34,696 bases of DNA from Thermotogae bacterium (GCA_022704305.1 JAKJGQ010000009.1:1-34696); one strand, 5' to 3'. Counted from the stretch's first letter, positions 8,389 through 17,000 are shown. Notes: a model not told the origin generated them from the letters alone. Made by a program: numbers and translations.

Positions 8389-9439
8389 CATCGTATCCAC
8401 CCTGCTTACAAACAGATGCATAATAACCTTTTCCAAGATTCTCCGGAACCGGGACATCCGGACTTTCTTCTATTATTATCTCTGTCCCTTCTTTTATTCC
8501 TTCTATTATTTCAACCACATTAACTGTGCGCTCGCCGGTTTTAATATATACTTTCTGCCTTTCACCCTTTTCATCCATCACGAGAAGATACTCGCCAGAC
8601 TCATCTGAGTAGACAGCTCTTACGGGAACAACAAGTATATTCTGTTTATGCATCAGCAGAACTTTTATTTTGCAGCTCATGCCGGATATTACCCCATACT
8701 TTGACGCATCCTCATCAAAAGAGATCTCTACCGGGACAGAAACCATGCCTCCCGAATTTGCAGCCGAAGGGCTTACATAACTTATATAACCGCTTATCTT
8801 AACATTCAACGAAGAAAACTCTATTATCACCCTGCTACCTTTCTTTATGACAGGTATGTCCAGTTCGTCTATGGAAGCCTTAGCCATAAGACTCGATGTA
8901 TCGACTATGCTTACAAGCTCACTGCTTTGGGAAGAATACTCCCCAACTTTAGCGGAAACACTTTTTACTGTTCCGTTGGCGGGGGATTTTATTATCACAT
9001 TATCCAGATTTTTTTTAGCCAGATCCAAATCTATTTTTTTCTGCTGAACATCAATAGGAGCACCGGTAAGTGAGCTTTCATAATCCCTGTAGGCAGCAAG
9101 ATACTTTGAGCGCAGCCCGGTTTCACTAAGCCTCACCAGAGGATCACCAATTTTAACGGTATCTCCCTGTTTTACATAGACCTGCTCTATCTCCTCATTC
9201 ATCTTGGAAGTTATTTTATAAACATCGGCATCAACACTTCCAAACAGTTCAACCGCATCAGGTATTTCTTTTTTTTCAACCCTATAGGTTAAAAAATAGC
9301 CACCGACACTTCCATTCTGAGTTAACTGGTTTTGACCGGCATCAGCAGCAGTACTGCCGCCTCTGAAGAATTTTATTGCCACAAATACTATTAAAATTAA
9401 AACTACAATCCAAATAATGACCTTACTGCGTTTTTTCAA
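8372..9439 (-). CDS. MacA/HlyD-type periplasmic adaptor protein
   Basis: The 355-residue protein has a single N-terminal membrane anchor (about 7-24). It then shows the usual adaptor order: a lipoyl half, a short helical hairpin (about 105-150), the other lipoyl half (IIKSPANGTVKSVSAKVGE), a beta-barrel region (about 185-260) and a membrane-proximal domain ending near 335. It would link the MacB-type permease to an outer-membrane channel. The helical hairpin is short compared with Escherichia coli MacA. The TTG start overlaps the stop of the preceding gene (TTTGA) and has GGAGGTACGC before it. This position between outer-membrane factors and the ABC pair is the standard tripartite arrangement. 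Confidence 0.9.
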   Translation of the reverse strand: MKKRSKVIIWIVVLILIVFVAIKFFRGGSTAADAGQNQLTQNGSVGGYFLTYRVEKKEIPDAVELFGSVDADVYKITSKMNEEIEQVYVKQGDTVKIGDPLVRLSETGLRSKYLAAYRDYESSLTGAPIDVQQKKIDLDLAKKNLDNVIIKSPANGTVKSVSAKVGEYSSQSSELVSIVDTSSLMAKASIDELDIPVIKKGSRVIIEFSSLNVKISGYISYVSPSAANSGGMVSVPVEISFDEDASKYGVISGMSCKIKVLLMHKQNILVVPVRAVYSDESGEYLLVMDEKGERQKVYIKTGERTVNVVEIIEGIKEGTEIIIEESPDVPVPENLGKGYYASVCKQGGYDACNRI

Positions 9440-10734
9440 AGCGTACCTCCTCCTGCAGGCAATCCATACTCCTGCAAAAGTTTAACGCAGGTCAGATACA
9501 TGCTCTGCAAAGTTTTTTCATAATCAAGTTTTTTTGACATATGTTCATAAGATCCCAGATCATACTTTTCCTTAGTAAGATATCCTTTTTCCATAAGGAG
9601 CTTGTTTTTAGCGAGTTCTGCAAGTGAATCATCCATATTAGCCTTACTTGCAAATACCTCCATTTTATAAATTTCAAGATCCTTTTTTAACTTCTCAATA
9701 CTGTGCTGTGTACTCTCTTTTGCATTAGCAGTCTGTAGAACAGCTATCTCGTACTGTGAAATCCTGTTGGAGCTTTCAACAGACTTGCTTGATACCGTAC
9801 CTTTTTCAAAAAACGAATATTCAAAGCTCAATCCTACATGCCATTTTAAACTGTCTAAAAGATCTATGCCAAAAGATATCACCGGATTAGGAAGATACGG
9901 TAAAAACCACATTTCCTTCTGACGGCGGGCTATATCCTCCTTAAGTAATACTGAAGGAAGTTCCGTTCCATTGAAATTGACCTGTGTGCAGTCCTCAGAA
10001 ATCAGAACCATCTTTTCACAAATCTGAACTGCCTGGCTGTAAAGCTCTGCACAGTATTCAAGATTCAGCCCGTTAAGAACAAGCTCGTTGTTTATACTCA
10101 GCTTATTCAGCTCGGTAAGCTGTTGTCTGTAAGTTTTTTTCTTTTCATTATCATTTTCATTTTCATATAGTATCTCAGTCACATAAGTTCTTCCGTTGAT
10201 AAGTTCTCTTGTTGAAAGCGCATTATGATAATTGAAAATATCCTGTAAAAGCTGGCTGAAAATATCCCATCTGGTTTTTTCCATTGCATTTTTGCTCTGC
10301 ATAACACTCAGCTCAGCCTGCGGAACCTCAAGATAAAACTCCGTGAACAAAGGTCTTGAAACGGTAAGATTGAAGTTTTCAAACTTCCCAGAATAATCGG
10401 TAAGATCGTATACATACGGAAGACTTACACCTATGCTCGCACCCAAAATCTTGACAAAGTTGGCTTTTAAGTTTAGTCTTATACTTTTATGCCCGTTAAC
10501 AATATTCTTGTTTTCAAGACCGTCCTTTCCAAAAATTATCTGATCGAACCCTGCGGTTAATCCAGGTATCCAGAAGGATTTCTTTTCATCAAGAGTCCGT
10601 ACTGCCTGGTTAAAAGAGTTTTCAGACAACATAAAGGCAGTACTCTTTTCCACTCTTTCATTATAAATTTCTGTTATCCCGCCATAAACAACAGTTACAA
10701 TAAAAATCAACATAGCTATGAAAATTTTTTTCAA
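9436..10734 (-). CDS. TolC-like outer-membrane efflux protein (second of two)
   Basis: The 432-residue protein has a signal peptide (MKKIFIAMLIFIVTVVYGG, about 1-19). Long amphipathic helices alternate with short strand-rich segments, and the C-terminal helical stretch (about 320-425) includes SYEHMSKKLDYEKTLQSMY. This is the outer-membrane efflux protein (OEP) pattern, but conservation is low and the assignment also rests on context. It overlaps the first such protein upstream and the MacA-type adaptor downstream, each by 4 bases. It starts at TTG, with GGGGAGG 7 bases before, in a TTGA stop-start overlap. The central region 120-190 (FNLTVSRPLFTEFYLEVPQ) reads like channel strands. Whether it forms a homotrimer or pairs with its neighbour is not evident. 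Confidence 0.75.
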   Translation of the reverse strand: MKKIFIAMLIFIVTVVYGGITEIYNERVEKSTAFMLSENSFNQAVRTLDEKKSFWIPGLTAGFDQIIFGKDGLENKNIVNGHKSIRLNLKANFVKILGASIGVSLPYVYDLTDYSGKFENFNLTVSRPLFTEFYLEVPQAELSVMQSKNAMEKTRWDIFSQLLQDIFNYHNALSTRELINGRTYVTEILYENENDNEKKKTYRQQLTELNKLSINNELVLNGLNLEYCAELYSQAVQICEKMVLISEDCTQVNFNGTELPSVLLKEDIARRQKEMWFLPYLPNPVISFGIDLLDSLKWHVGLSFEYSFFEKGTVSSKSVESSNRISQYEIAVLQTANAKESTQHSIEKLKKDLEIYKMEVFASKANMDDSLAELAKNKLLMEKGYLTKEKYDLGSYEHMSKKLDYEKTLQSMYLTCVKLLQEYGLPAGGGTL

Positions 10735-11732
10735 AGAACTGCCTCCCCGACAGAAAGACCACAGTTAAAAATTAAAGAGACAAGCGCTTTGATATATGAT
10801 TTTATGTTTTCGTTATATGCCTTTTGAGCACTCATATACGATATTTTTTGATTAATGTTGTCTTTTTCAGAAACAAAGCCTTTTTCAAAACGCTTCTGGC
10901 TGTCTTCGTAAACACTCTGCTTAATCTGAAGCTTCACACCACTGCTCTGCAAAGAGGAATAAAGAGAACTGACCATTGCCAAAGCAGTTTCATAACTTTC
11001 AGATACACTTTCCTCTTTATTTTTGAGATTCATCTGCGATATCTCAAGTTTTATCTCAAGTCCTCTTTTTTCATAGTAGGATGAGTTAGATGAAAGGTTC
11101 TGCAGGTCGTACTCTGCAAGCTGAAGGTTTATCTGCTGGGCTTTTAGGCTCAGATCATTTTCTTTGAACGCTTCATATGAAAAACCGCACTCTTTATAGT
11201 CGCACGGCTTTACTTCGTAATCGGCATACTCCGTACCGGTAGCTCTTTTAAAAGCTGTAAGCGCATCATTGTAATCCTTTCGTGCTTTTTCTTCCTGACT
11301 TTGGGCATCTATAACTGCCACCTCAGAATCTTTGAGTGAGTTGAGCGATATCATACCTTTTTCAAACGAAAGCTTAGCGTTCTTATGATCATTTTGAACA
11401 ATTCCAAGCTGGAGCTGCGATATTTCAAGCTCTATCTGAGCCGATTTTACGGCAAAGAAAGCATCGACAACCTCTGAATAAAAATCAGCCTGACCTTTTC
11501 TATATGAGGATCTTTCATTCAGCATAGAAAGCTCCGCCGAAAGAAGAGCCTTTTTATTTGATGACTCTATAAGAGCTTTTTCATATTCCATCTGTGCACT
11601 CTCAAAATTAAGCATAGTCATCTTAATACCCTTATTGCTGTTCAAAGCACTTTTGAACAGTTCACCTATCGGATTGGTGAATGAAATTACTGCAAATCCC
11701 AAAATCATAATGATGAAAAATGTTTTTTTCAT
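10731..11732 (-). CDS. TolC-like outer-membrane efflux protein (first of two)
   Basis: This 333-residue protein has a signal peptide (about 1-19, ending near ISFTNP) followed almost wholly by heptad-rich helices, including QIELEISQLQLGIVQNDHK and the tell-tale OEP phrase FEKGMISLNSLKDSEVAV. The same phrase recurs in the second half as FEKGFVSEKDNINQK. The internal repeat is the hallmark of TolC-family proteins, but at 333 residues it is well short of the usual 420-490. The strand-forming segments appear reduced. It may be a minimal channel subunit or a periplasmic coiled-coil partner of the larger protein encoded next. It follows the 825-residue protein gene after a 44-base gap. Confidence 0.75.
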   Translation of the reverse strand: MKKTFFIIMILGFAVISFTNPIGELFKSALNSNKGIKMTMLNFESAQMEYEKALIESSNKKALLSAELSMLNERSSYRKGQADFYSEVVDAFFAVKSAQIELEISQLQLGIVQNDHKNAKLSFEKGMISLNSLKDSEVAVIDAQSQEEKARKDYNDALTAFKRATGTEYADYEVKPCDYKECGFSYEAFKENDLSLKAQQINLQLAEYDLQNLSSNSSYYEKRGLEIKLEISQMNLKNKEESVSESYETALAMVSSLYSSLQSSGVKLQIKQSVYEDSQKRFEKGFVSEKDNINQKISYMSAQKAYNENIKSYIKALVSLIFNCGLSVGEAVL

Positions 11733-11776
11733 TTAAGTTTCTCCTCTCTTTTAAATTATCTTTTAGCATATTACAG

Positions 11777-14254
11777 CTAATTACTTAAAGGCATCTTAAA
11801 AACCGGTACTTTATAAGAATAATTAGCCCAGTATGATGTTTTAAGGTCTAGTATGAAATAGACCGAACATGACATCTTCCGATCTTTAAAGTTATAATTT
11901 AAGGTGCTTTCGACTGAAAAACCGTTTAAACCTCTTTTGCCGTCAAAAATATTCCAGTGGGGATAGTATAGATCTCCGTAAAGTGTTGCTCCCGCCAAAG
12001 TATTCCCAAGACTGTCATACTCAAAGAAGGGTGTCAGTCTGAAGTTATACAGATAAAACGGTTTAAATATTCCTACACTGAAATACTGAGAATTTTTGGT
12101 ATTGTCGTATAAATAGGATCCGCTCAAAGCAACATCGTATAGACTTATCTTGTTTATGGAGTATGGATTTTGAAACAGCTGAGCCTGCACGCTTACTTTT
12201 TCAGGAGTTATTCCATCAGCTGATCCGGTAGCTGCCAACTTCAGAAAGTACATGTCTTTAAGGTAAAAAGAAAAGTCTTTACTGACTTCAAGAGCTGAAT
12301 GAATGTTTTTTTCGTAGATAAGCTTTAGATCCACTGCCGCCAAAGAGTTGAAATACAGCTCCAGGTTATGTTTTAATGACTCTTTTTTAAAGACAAGACT
12401 ATAGTTCATCATATAGTTGTAAGCATCGGAAATTACTGCCACGCCCATTCCGTAATTAAGAGTCAGCTTAGAAAGATCCATCTCTAAGATATCATCAGAG
12501 AGTTCTGCATACGGATAAACAATTATATGCTGCGGATTTTCAAAGTACTTCTCGGCAGAAAGATCGTTTTTTCCCACAAATCCGGTGCTTTCAAACATGA
12601 AAGCTTTGGCAGAAAGTGTTTCTGACTCGGTGGATAGAGCAGGATCTGTTTTGGAAATATAATAACCCTCCCAGTCATATGAAAGAAAGTAAAGCTGATC
12701 TCCCAAAACTGCCGGAGAGAAAGCTCCCATCTCCGAAAAGGTCATCTGCCTGACAGCCATGTCCTGCAGATCAAGACTGAATATATTAAAAATCCCGTTA
12801 TAGTTCTTAGTGTAAAAAAGCTTTCCCTTGGCATATGACAGATCAGCTTCATACTCTTTATCGTCTGTAAGTCTTTGCATAGATGCGTTCCTTCTGTCAT
12901 ACCGGTATATGTCCGACTGTCCGTCGTATGTCAGTGATAAGTAGATATCCTCTTGTGTACCGCACACGCTATTCATAACGTACTTGTCCCAGCCAAGGAT
13001 CTGAGAAGACTTCTTCTCAATCAGATCATATACAAAAACTCCGCTCAGTCCTTTGTCATTGGCGGTGTATACTACCGTTCGGCTATCCGCAAACCCAAAA
13101 TTAAGAACTCTTTGGGCTATGAGAGTATCTGATATGGGACAGTCACATTTGATATAAAGACTGTTAAAAGCGTTGCCGTCATTACTTATAGTTTTTGAAA
13201 ATATCACCTCTCCGTTTGACGAAACATCAAACTTGCTTACTTCGGGAATAATAAGCTCTTCGTTTTTATATACACCTGCTCTGGAAAAAGGCATAACCTT
13301 ATAAGCATATAGATTTTTACCGTCAGTTCTGAGGTTTCCCGTCCGCTCATACTCTTTTCCGAGTTTCTCATATTTTTGAATATTTCCGTTATCACCAACG
13401 ATACTCATCTGTTCTATATACTTTAACTTAATTTTCTGAAGAAACTCGCTCCACTTATCTCCGGTTACCTTTTCAAAAGCACCGGATATACTGGAAAAAA
13501 AACTGCTTGAAGTCAATCTGACTATCTCCCTTAGTACTTCTTCAGAATAAAAGCCGGCTATTTCTTTTGTAAATAAAGCTCCGTACATATAGTTGAAGCC
13601 TGCCGGGGACCACACCTTAACCTGTGCGCCTGATCCCAGCTCGTATCTGGGGTACTTAGGACTCAAGACTTCAGCTTTAAGGTACATATTAAAAAGATCA
13701 TTTTCAAACCTTCCGCCAAAGTACTTGCTCTCCATATAAATACTCAGCCCCTCATGAAGATAACTGGGCTGAGAAGACATGTTAGATATTTTCTTTATGG
13801 TCTGATTCGGTATCCAAGAAATAAAAGGATTGCTGACCATGTTACTGTAAAAAAGATGATTCAGTTCATGGCAAAAAATCATGCGGTTTGAAAGAAAGTT
13901 GGAACTCAAAAGTCCGCTTGAAAAGTCCGCCGTATTGACATACATTCTTATCTTATTGTCAAATCCTACGGCAAAAGCATTTACATAATCAACATCATCA
14001 AGCATGTAAACCTTTATACCCTCAGGCCTTACCCCGTAAAAAGAAGCATAGTCTTCATATACAGAATCGGCCGACTCCATTATATCCTGAACATAAAAGT
14101 AAAGCTTCTCTTCATAAATATACTCAAAGTTCTTGGTTTTAAGTGTAAGAAGCTCTTTAGGCGGTGTAAATATCACAGTACTTCCGAAAAAAACAGTTCC
14201 GACCAGAAGAAACAGAAAAAGCACTTTCAGACTCTTGTTTTGTGGACTGACCAT
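11777..14254 (-). CDS. Predicted MA-type metallopeptidase, beta-propeller and outer-membrane barrel protein
   Basis: This is an 825-residue exported protein (signal or anchor about 9-27). Residues 35-290 look like an MA/gluzincin peptidase domain. They contain H129-E130-L-N-H133 and a later LHEGLSIYME whose E168 is the expected third zinc ligand. Residues about 300-560 are repeated short strands of WD40/TolB-propeller style (SNGEVIFSK, VFVYDLIEKKSSQILG, DIYRYDRRNASMQRLTDD, LFYTKNYNGIFNIFSLD). The rest (about 590-825) is alternating aromatic/polar strands like an outer-membrane barrel, though it does not end in the usual aromatic residue. I do not recognise a named homologue. Placement between a YtrBC-like ABC pair and efflux channels suggests a role in processing or sensing exported or envelope proteins. 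Catalysis and barrel are predictions. Confidence 0.7.
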   Translation of the reverse strand: MVSPQNKSLKVLFLFLLVGTVFFGSTVIFTPPKELLTLKTKNFEYIYEEKLYFYVQDIMESADSVYEDYASFYGVRPEGIKVYMLDDVDYVNAFAVGFDNKIRMYVNTADFSSGLLSSNFLSNRMIFCHELNHLFYSNMVSNPFISWIPNQTIKKISNMSSQPSYLHEGLSIYMESKYFGGRFENDLFNMYLKAEVLSPKYPRYELGSGAQVKVWSPAGFNYMYGALFTKEIAGFYSEEVLREIVRLTSSSFFSSISGAFEKVTGDKWSEFLQKIKLKYIEQMSIVGDNGNIQKYEKLGKEYERTGNLRTDGKNLYAYKVMPFSRAGVYKNEELIIPEVSKFDVSSNGEVIFSKTISNDGNAFNSLYIKCDCPISDTLIAQRVLNFGFADSRTVVYTANDKGLSGVFVYDLIEKKSSQILGWDKYVMNSVCGTQEDIYLSLTYDGQSDIYRYDRRNASMQRLTDDKEYEADLSYAKGKLFYTKNYNGIFNIFSLDLQDMAVRQMTFSEMGAFSPAVLGDQLYFLSYDWEGYYISKTDPALSTESETLSAKAFMFESTGFVGKNDLSAEKYFENPQHIIVYPYAELSDDILEMDLSKLTLNYGMGVAVISDAYNYMMNYSLVFKKESLKHNLELYFNSLAAVDLKLIYEKNIHSALEVSKDFSFYLKDMYFLKLAATGSADGITPEKVSVQAQLFQNPYSINKISLYDVALSGSYLYDNTKNSQYFSVGIFKPFYLYNFRLTPFFEYDSLGNTLAGATLYGDLYYPHWNIFDGKRGLNGFSVESTLNYNFKDRKMSCSVYFILDLKTSYWANYSYKVPVFKMPLSN

Positions 14255-14257
14255 ACC

Positions 14258-15079
14258 TCACAGCCTTTCAAACGGATTAAAGGCTTTGCCACCCTGAAGA
14301 TATGCAAGCGCTATCTCCTTGAAGTTGGGATATCTCCCCGCATCCTCGGAGGTTCTTATAAGAGTTCCTTCATTCAGCAGACCTATAACATCCCCGTGCG
14401 GAATCCTTTCACCTTTTTCCACAATTCTGTGTGATGCCTTGGCATCGTCTATAGTGTCAGTATAAAGAACCTTTCCTTCGTTTATTATGGCAAAAGAAGA
14501 CGCAATCTCCTCAAGCTCGTAGATCTCGTGTGAAGAGATAACTATGGTCTTATTCTCACTCAGAACAAAATCATGGAGCATATTAAGAACCTCATGTCTT
14601 ATTACCGGATCTAAATTCTGTGTTGGTTCGTCAAGAATGAGCAGGTCAGCTCCGCTTGCCATATCCAATGCAAGATAAAACAGAGTCTTCATACCCATCG
14701 AAAAGGTTTCCACTCTGTCTTCAAGATTAAATCTGTAATGCATCATAAAACTGGCAAAAATGCTTTCATTCCATCTTGGATAAAGCATCTTCCACAGCTT
14801 AAGATAATCGGCTCCCTTAAACCGCTTAAAGGTAAGACGGTCTTCCGTCATAACAGCTATTCTTTCCTTCAGCTTTGAACTGACCGGAGAGGAAAAAACC
14901 TCAACTTTACCGCTTTCAGGCATCAGCTCCCCGAAAATACATCTGATGGTTGTGGTTTTACCTGCGCCGTTTGGTCCTATAAGGGCAAAGATCTCCCCTT
15001 CCTGGACTGAAAAAGATATATTGTTGAGAATATGCTTACTGCCAAAACTTTTATTGACATTTTCAATATTTATTATCAT
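14258..15079 (-). CDS. ABC transporter ATPase (YtrB-like)
   Basis: This 273-residue ATPase has Walker A GPNGAGKTTTIRCIFGE, Walker B LLILDEPTQNLDP and the H-loop in IVISSHEIYELEEIA. The signature motif is FSMGMK rather than LSGGQ, a variant common in YtrB-type ATPases that pair with a GntR regulator. With the adjoining six-helix permease it forms an ABC-2-like transporter. It overlaps the permease gene by 4 bases (ATGA) and lies 3 bases before the 825-residue protein gene. A cell-envelope export or antibiotic-response role is usual for such modules; the substrate is unknown. Confidence 0.93.
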   Translation of the reverse strand: MIINIENVNKSFGSKHILNNISFSVQEGEIFALIGPNGAGKTTTIRCIFGELMPESGKVEVFSSPVSSKLKERIAVMTEDRLTFKRFKGADYLKLWKMLYPRWNESIFASFMMHYRFNLEDRVETFSMGMKTLFYLALDMASGADLLILDEPTQNLDPVIRHEVLNMLHDFVLSENKTIVISSHEIYELEEIASSFAIINEGKVLYTDTIDDAKASHRIVEKGERIPHGDVIGLLNEGTLIRTSEDAGRYPNFKEIALAYLQGGKAFNPFERL

Positions 15080-15642
15080 TTCTGAATTCCCTTCCTTTCA
15101 AACAGATAAAATGAAAAGACAAAGACTACCGCTGCAAACACCGCTGAAAACAGAAGATTGCCGTTATGAACAGGACTTATATAGCTGTAAAAATTACTCC
15201 ACTTAGGTCCTATAGCTCCGAATATGGCATCGGCAAAAAATACTAAAAGCGGGATGCCAAGATTATCCAAACCGTATAAAACAGCCACCATAGAAACTCC
15301 GTAATAAAAAGCACAAAAAATAACACTCTTTAAACACTCCACCATAAGATAGGCTATCTTAACTCCCAGCAATGCTCCGCCTATAAACTGGGTTGAAATG
15401 CTTACTGCAAGTACGAAAACAAATCCGGATAAAAATATTTCCCTGTGCGAAAAAGGCAGGGATATTAAGAGCGAAAACCTTTTGTTGTGTATATCAAAAG
15501 GCAGCATAAGACAGATAAGAAGAAGCAGGAATATAACACGTCCGTAGAAGTTTGGTATAAACAGAAGCAGGGATAAAATGGCTATCAGACCTGCTTTATC
15601 AGCAATTTCCTTCATAAAATAAGCTTCTATTTTTTTCAGCAT
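15076..15642 (-). CDS. ABC-2-like transporter permease
   Basis: This small integral membrane protein (188 residues from the ATG at 15642) has about six hydrophobic segments: around 18-33, 37-47, 67-90, 98-118, 122-145 and 160-180. Between helices 2 and 3 lies FDIHNKRFSLLISLPFSHREI, the 'SLP' loop typical of ABC-2 permeases paired with YtrB-like ATPases. An ATG at 15651 is possible, but it sits almost on top of the GGAGG site. The inner ATG gives proper spacing and a 7-base overlap with the regulator stop. It is the membrane partner of the downstream ATPase. Confidence 0.85.
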   Translation of the reverse strand: MLKKIEAYFMKEIADKAGLIAILSLLLFIPNFYGRVIFLLLLICLMLPFDIHNKRFSLLISLPFSHREIFLSGFVFVLAVSISTQFIGGALLGVKIAYLMVECLKSVIFCAFYYGVSMVAVLYGLDNLGIPLLVFFADAIFGAIGPKWSNFYSYISPVHNGNLLFSAVFAAVVFVFSFYLFERKGIQK

Positions 15643-15992
15643 TCCTTCCATACCTCCTCAATAAGAAGACCAAGCATCTGAAGATCTATTTTTTTTGTTT
15701 TAATATCCCTCACAAACTCCATTATCTGTTTAGGAATATCCGGGTCTATTATAACATCAGAAGTTATAAAGTATCCTATTCCGTGTTTGGCCTCCACTAT
15801 CTTTTCAAACTGGAGGTACTCCAGTGCACGCATTATGGTATTCATATTCACACCGAAAATATTTTCCATTTCTCTCACCGGCGGTAGCTGGCTTCCGTCT
15901 GTAAACCTTCCGAGAAATATCTCTTTTTTTATCTGATTCATTATCTGAAGATAGGCAGGAACACCGCTATGCTTATCTATCTTTGTTAGCAT
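15636..15992 (-). CDS. GntR-family transcriptional regulator, YtrA type
   Basis: The 118-residue protein is a winged helix-turn-helix domain (about 10-78: VPAYLQIMNQIKKEI, then LPPVREMENIFGVN and TIMRALEYLQ) with only a short helical C-terminal tail. That is the size and layout of the YtrA subfamily, which lacks a large ligand domain. YtrA proteins repress their own ABC operons, and relief comes with cell-wall-active compounds in Bacillus. Here the perfect inverted repeat over the operon's -10 box (16956-16985) is the likely operator. Its gene follows the 310-residue membrane protein after 12 bases and shares bases with the permease gene. Confidence 0.92.
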   Translation of the reverse strand: MLTKIDKHSGVPAYLQIMNQIKKEIFLGRFTDGSQLPPVREMENIFGVNMNTIMRALEYLQFEKIVEAKHGIGYFITSDVIIDPDIPKQIMEFVRDIKTKKIDLQMLGLLIEEVWKEC

Positions 15993-16004
15993 ACAGATCT
16001 CCTC

Positions 16005-16937
16005 CTAATACAACGTGCTCAAGACAGTGACTCCGTCCTGAGTTCTTATATCGAGTGTTCCTTCATTGTTTCTGGGCTGCATTACTTCTATCCTTCCGGA
16101 GTTTGAACTTATACTAAGAATACGGACACCCTCCCAGCTGTCAGTATACTTTATTCTTCCGTTGGCGTAAAGGCTGTCTATATTAAATGTTTTTACCTCA
16201 GAAACATTAAGATCCAGTTCGCATATGTTTCCGTTTATTATCATTTTTTCAGCTTTTACCATTCCCTTTGCCTTAAGATCATCAGCAATTAAAATAACAG
16301 TTTTTTCTGCAGTAAGTGTAGCGTCTATGGTACACACCTGAGTGTCCGCACTCACCCTCTGTGCATAAAACTCTCCACTGATGCTTACAGCGGAGTTTTG
16401 TATATCAAGAATCTCTATCCGTTCACCACTTGGCAATGAAATAGTTGCTGCTTCAGACGTGCTTCTGACATAGTCCAGAGCACTTATATTATTGACATCG
16501 CCTTTCTTTTTAAATGCAACCTTTCCTATGGCACGCGGATTATTTTCATCAGAAGTGAATTTTATGTTCAAAGCCCCACCGCTCACCCTGTAACTCAAAG
16601 CAGGCAACAACGCACCGTCCTCTACTACGGTGTAGCCTTCATGAGAATACTCGGACTCCCAGTCCGAAAAGTAAATATACCTCCATGAAGAGCTGTTAAA
16701 AAACCTGCTCACCAGATTATAATCCCTGGATATAGCAAGGAACAGCACCGGAATGATTACAAAAATAACCGCAAGTACTATGAAAAGCGTTGAGAACCTT
16801 TTAATGTTCATCGCATACAAAAAAATTGCAACACTGGCAAGAATAATCTTCAGCGGCACAAACGGCACCAGAACCGCTGCGAGCGATATAACTATAACAA
16901 TAAGGAATCTCGCAAGCTTTTCGTATTCTTTCAACAC
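16005..16937 (-). CDS. Membrane-anchored beta-rich protein of unknown function
   Basis: This 310-residue protein is the first gene of the export operon. The N-terminal 70 residues contain about three hydrophobic helices (10-26, 27-43, 48-69). The rest is a Gly/Ser/Val/Ile-rich region of short repeating strands (ATISLPSGERIEILDIQNSA, AEKMIINGNICELDLNVSEV, SNSGRIEVMQPRNNEGTLDI), like the beta-helical domains (DUF4097/LiaF-like) found in envelope-stress operons. I do not recognise a specific family. Start: GTG with GGAGGT 6 bases upstream, about 28 bases from the predicted transcript start. As leader gene next to a YtrA-type regulator it could be an envelope-stress sensor or a transporter accessory protein. 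Confidence 0.75.
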   Translation of the reverse strand: MLKEYEKLARFLIVIVISLAAVLVPFVPLKIILASVAIFLYAMNIKRFSTLFIVLAVIFVIIPVLFLAISRDYNLVSRFFNSSSWRYIYFSDWESEYSHEGYTVVEDGALLPALSYRVSGGALNIKFTSDENNPRAIGKVAFKKKGDVNNISALDYVRSTSEAATISLPSGERIEILDIQNSAVSISGEFYAQRVSADTQVCTIDATLTAEKTVILIADDLKAKGMVKAEKMIINGNICELDLNVSEVKTFNIDSLYANGRIKYTDSWEGVRILSISSNSGRIEVMQPRNNEGTLDIRTQDGVTVLSTLY

Positions 16938-16955
16938 AAGTACACCTCCAATAAC

Positions 16956-16985
16956 TTTAGTGTTCTATAAAATTATAACACTAAA
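16956..16985. promoter_or_regulatory. Probable operator of the YtrA-type regulator (inverted repeat)
   Basis: A perfect inverted repeat, TTTAGTGTT - 12 bases - AACACTAAA, covers the -10 box and likely +1 of the export operon promoter. In Bacillus the YtrA site is an AGTGTA/TACACT pair with a 13-base spacer; the core here (AGTGTT/AACACT) is very similar. Position and symmetry indicate autorepression by the GntR protein encoded second in the operon. Confidence 0.8.
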
Positions 16986-17000
16986 ACACATCAATGTCAA
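16972..17000 (-). promoter_or_regulatory. Consensus sigma70 promoter of the ten-gene export operon
   Basis: On the minus strand TTGACA (16995-17000) and TATAAT (16972-16977) are both perfect and 17 bases apart. The expected start is about 16965, leaving a short leader before the GTG at 16937. A promoter this strong needs a repressor, consistent with the overlapping inverted repeat. Confidence 0.9.

Noticed and set aside
8389-8457. Longer MacB-type ATPase from an upstream ATG
   Set aside because: The extra residues are an out-of-frame reading of the adaptor gene's end and precede a well-placed ribosome site and the family N-terminus.
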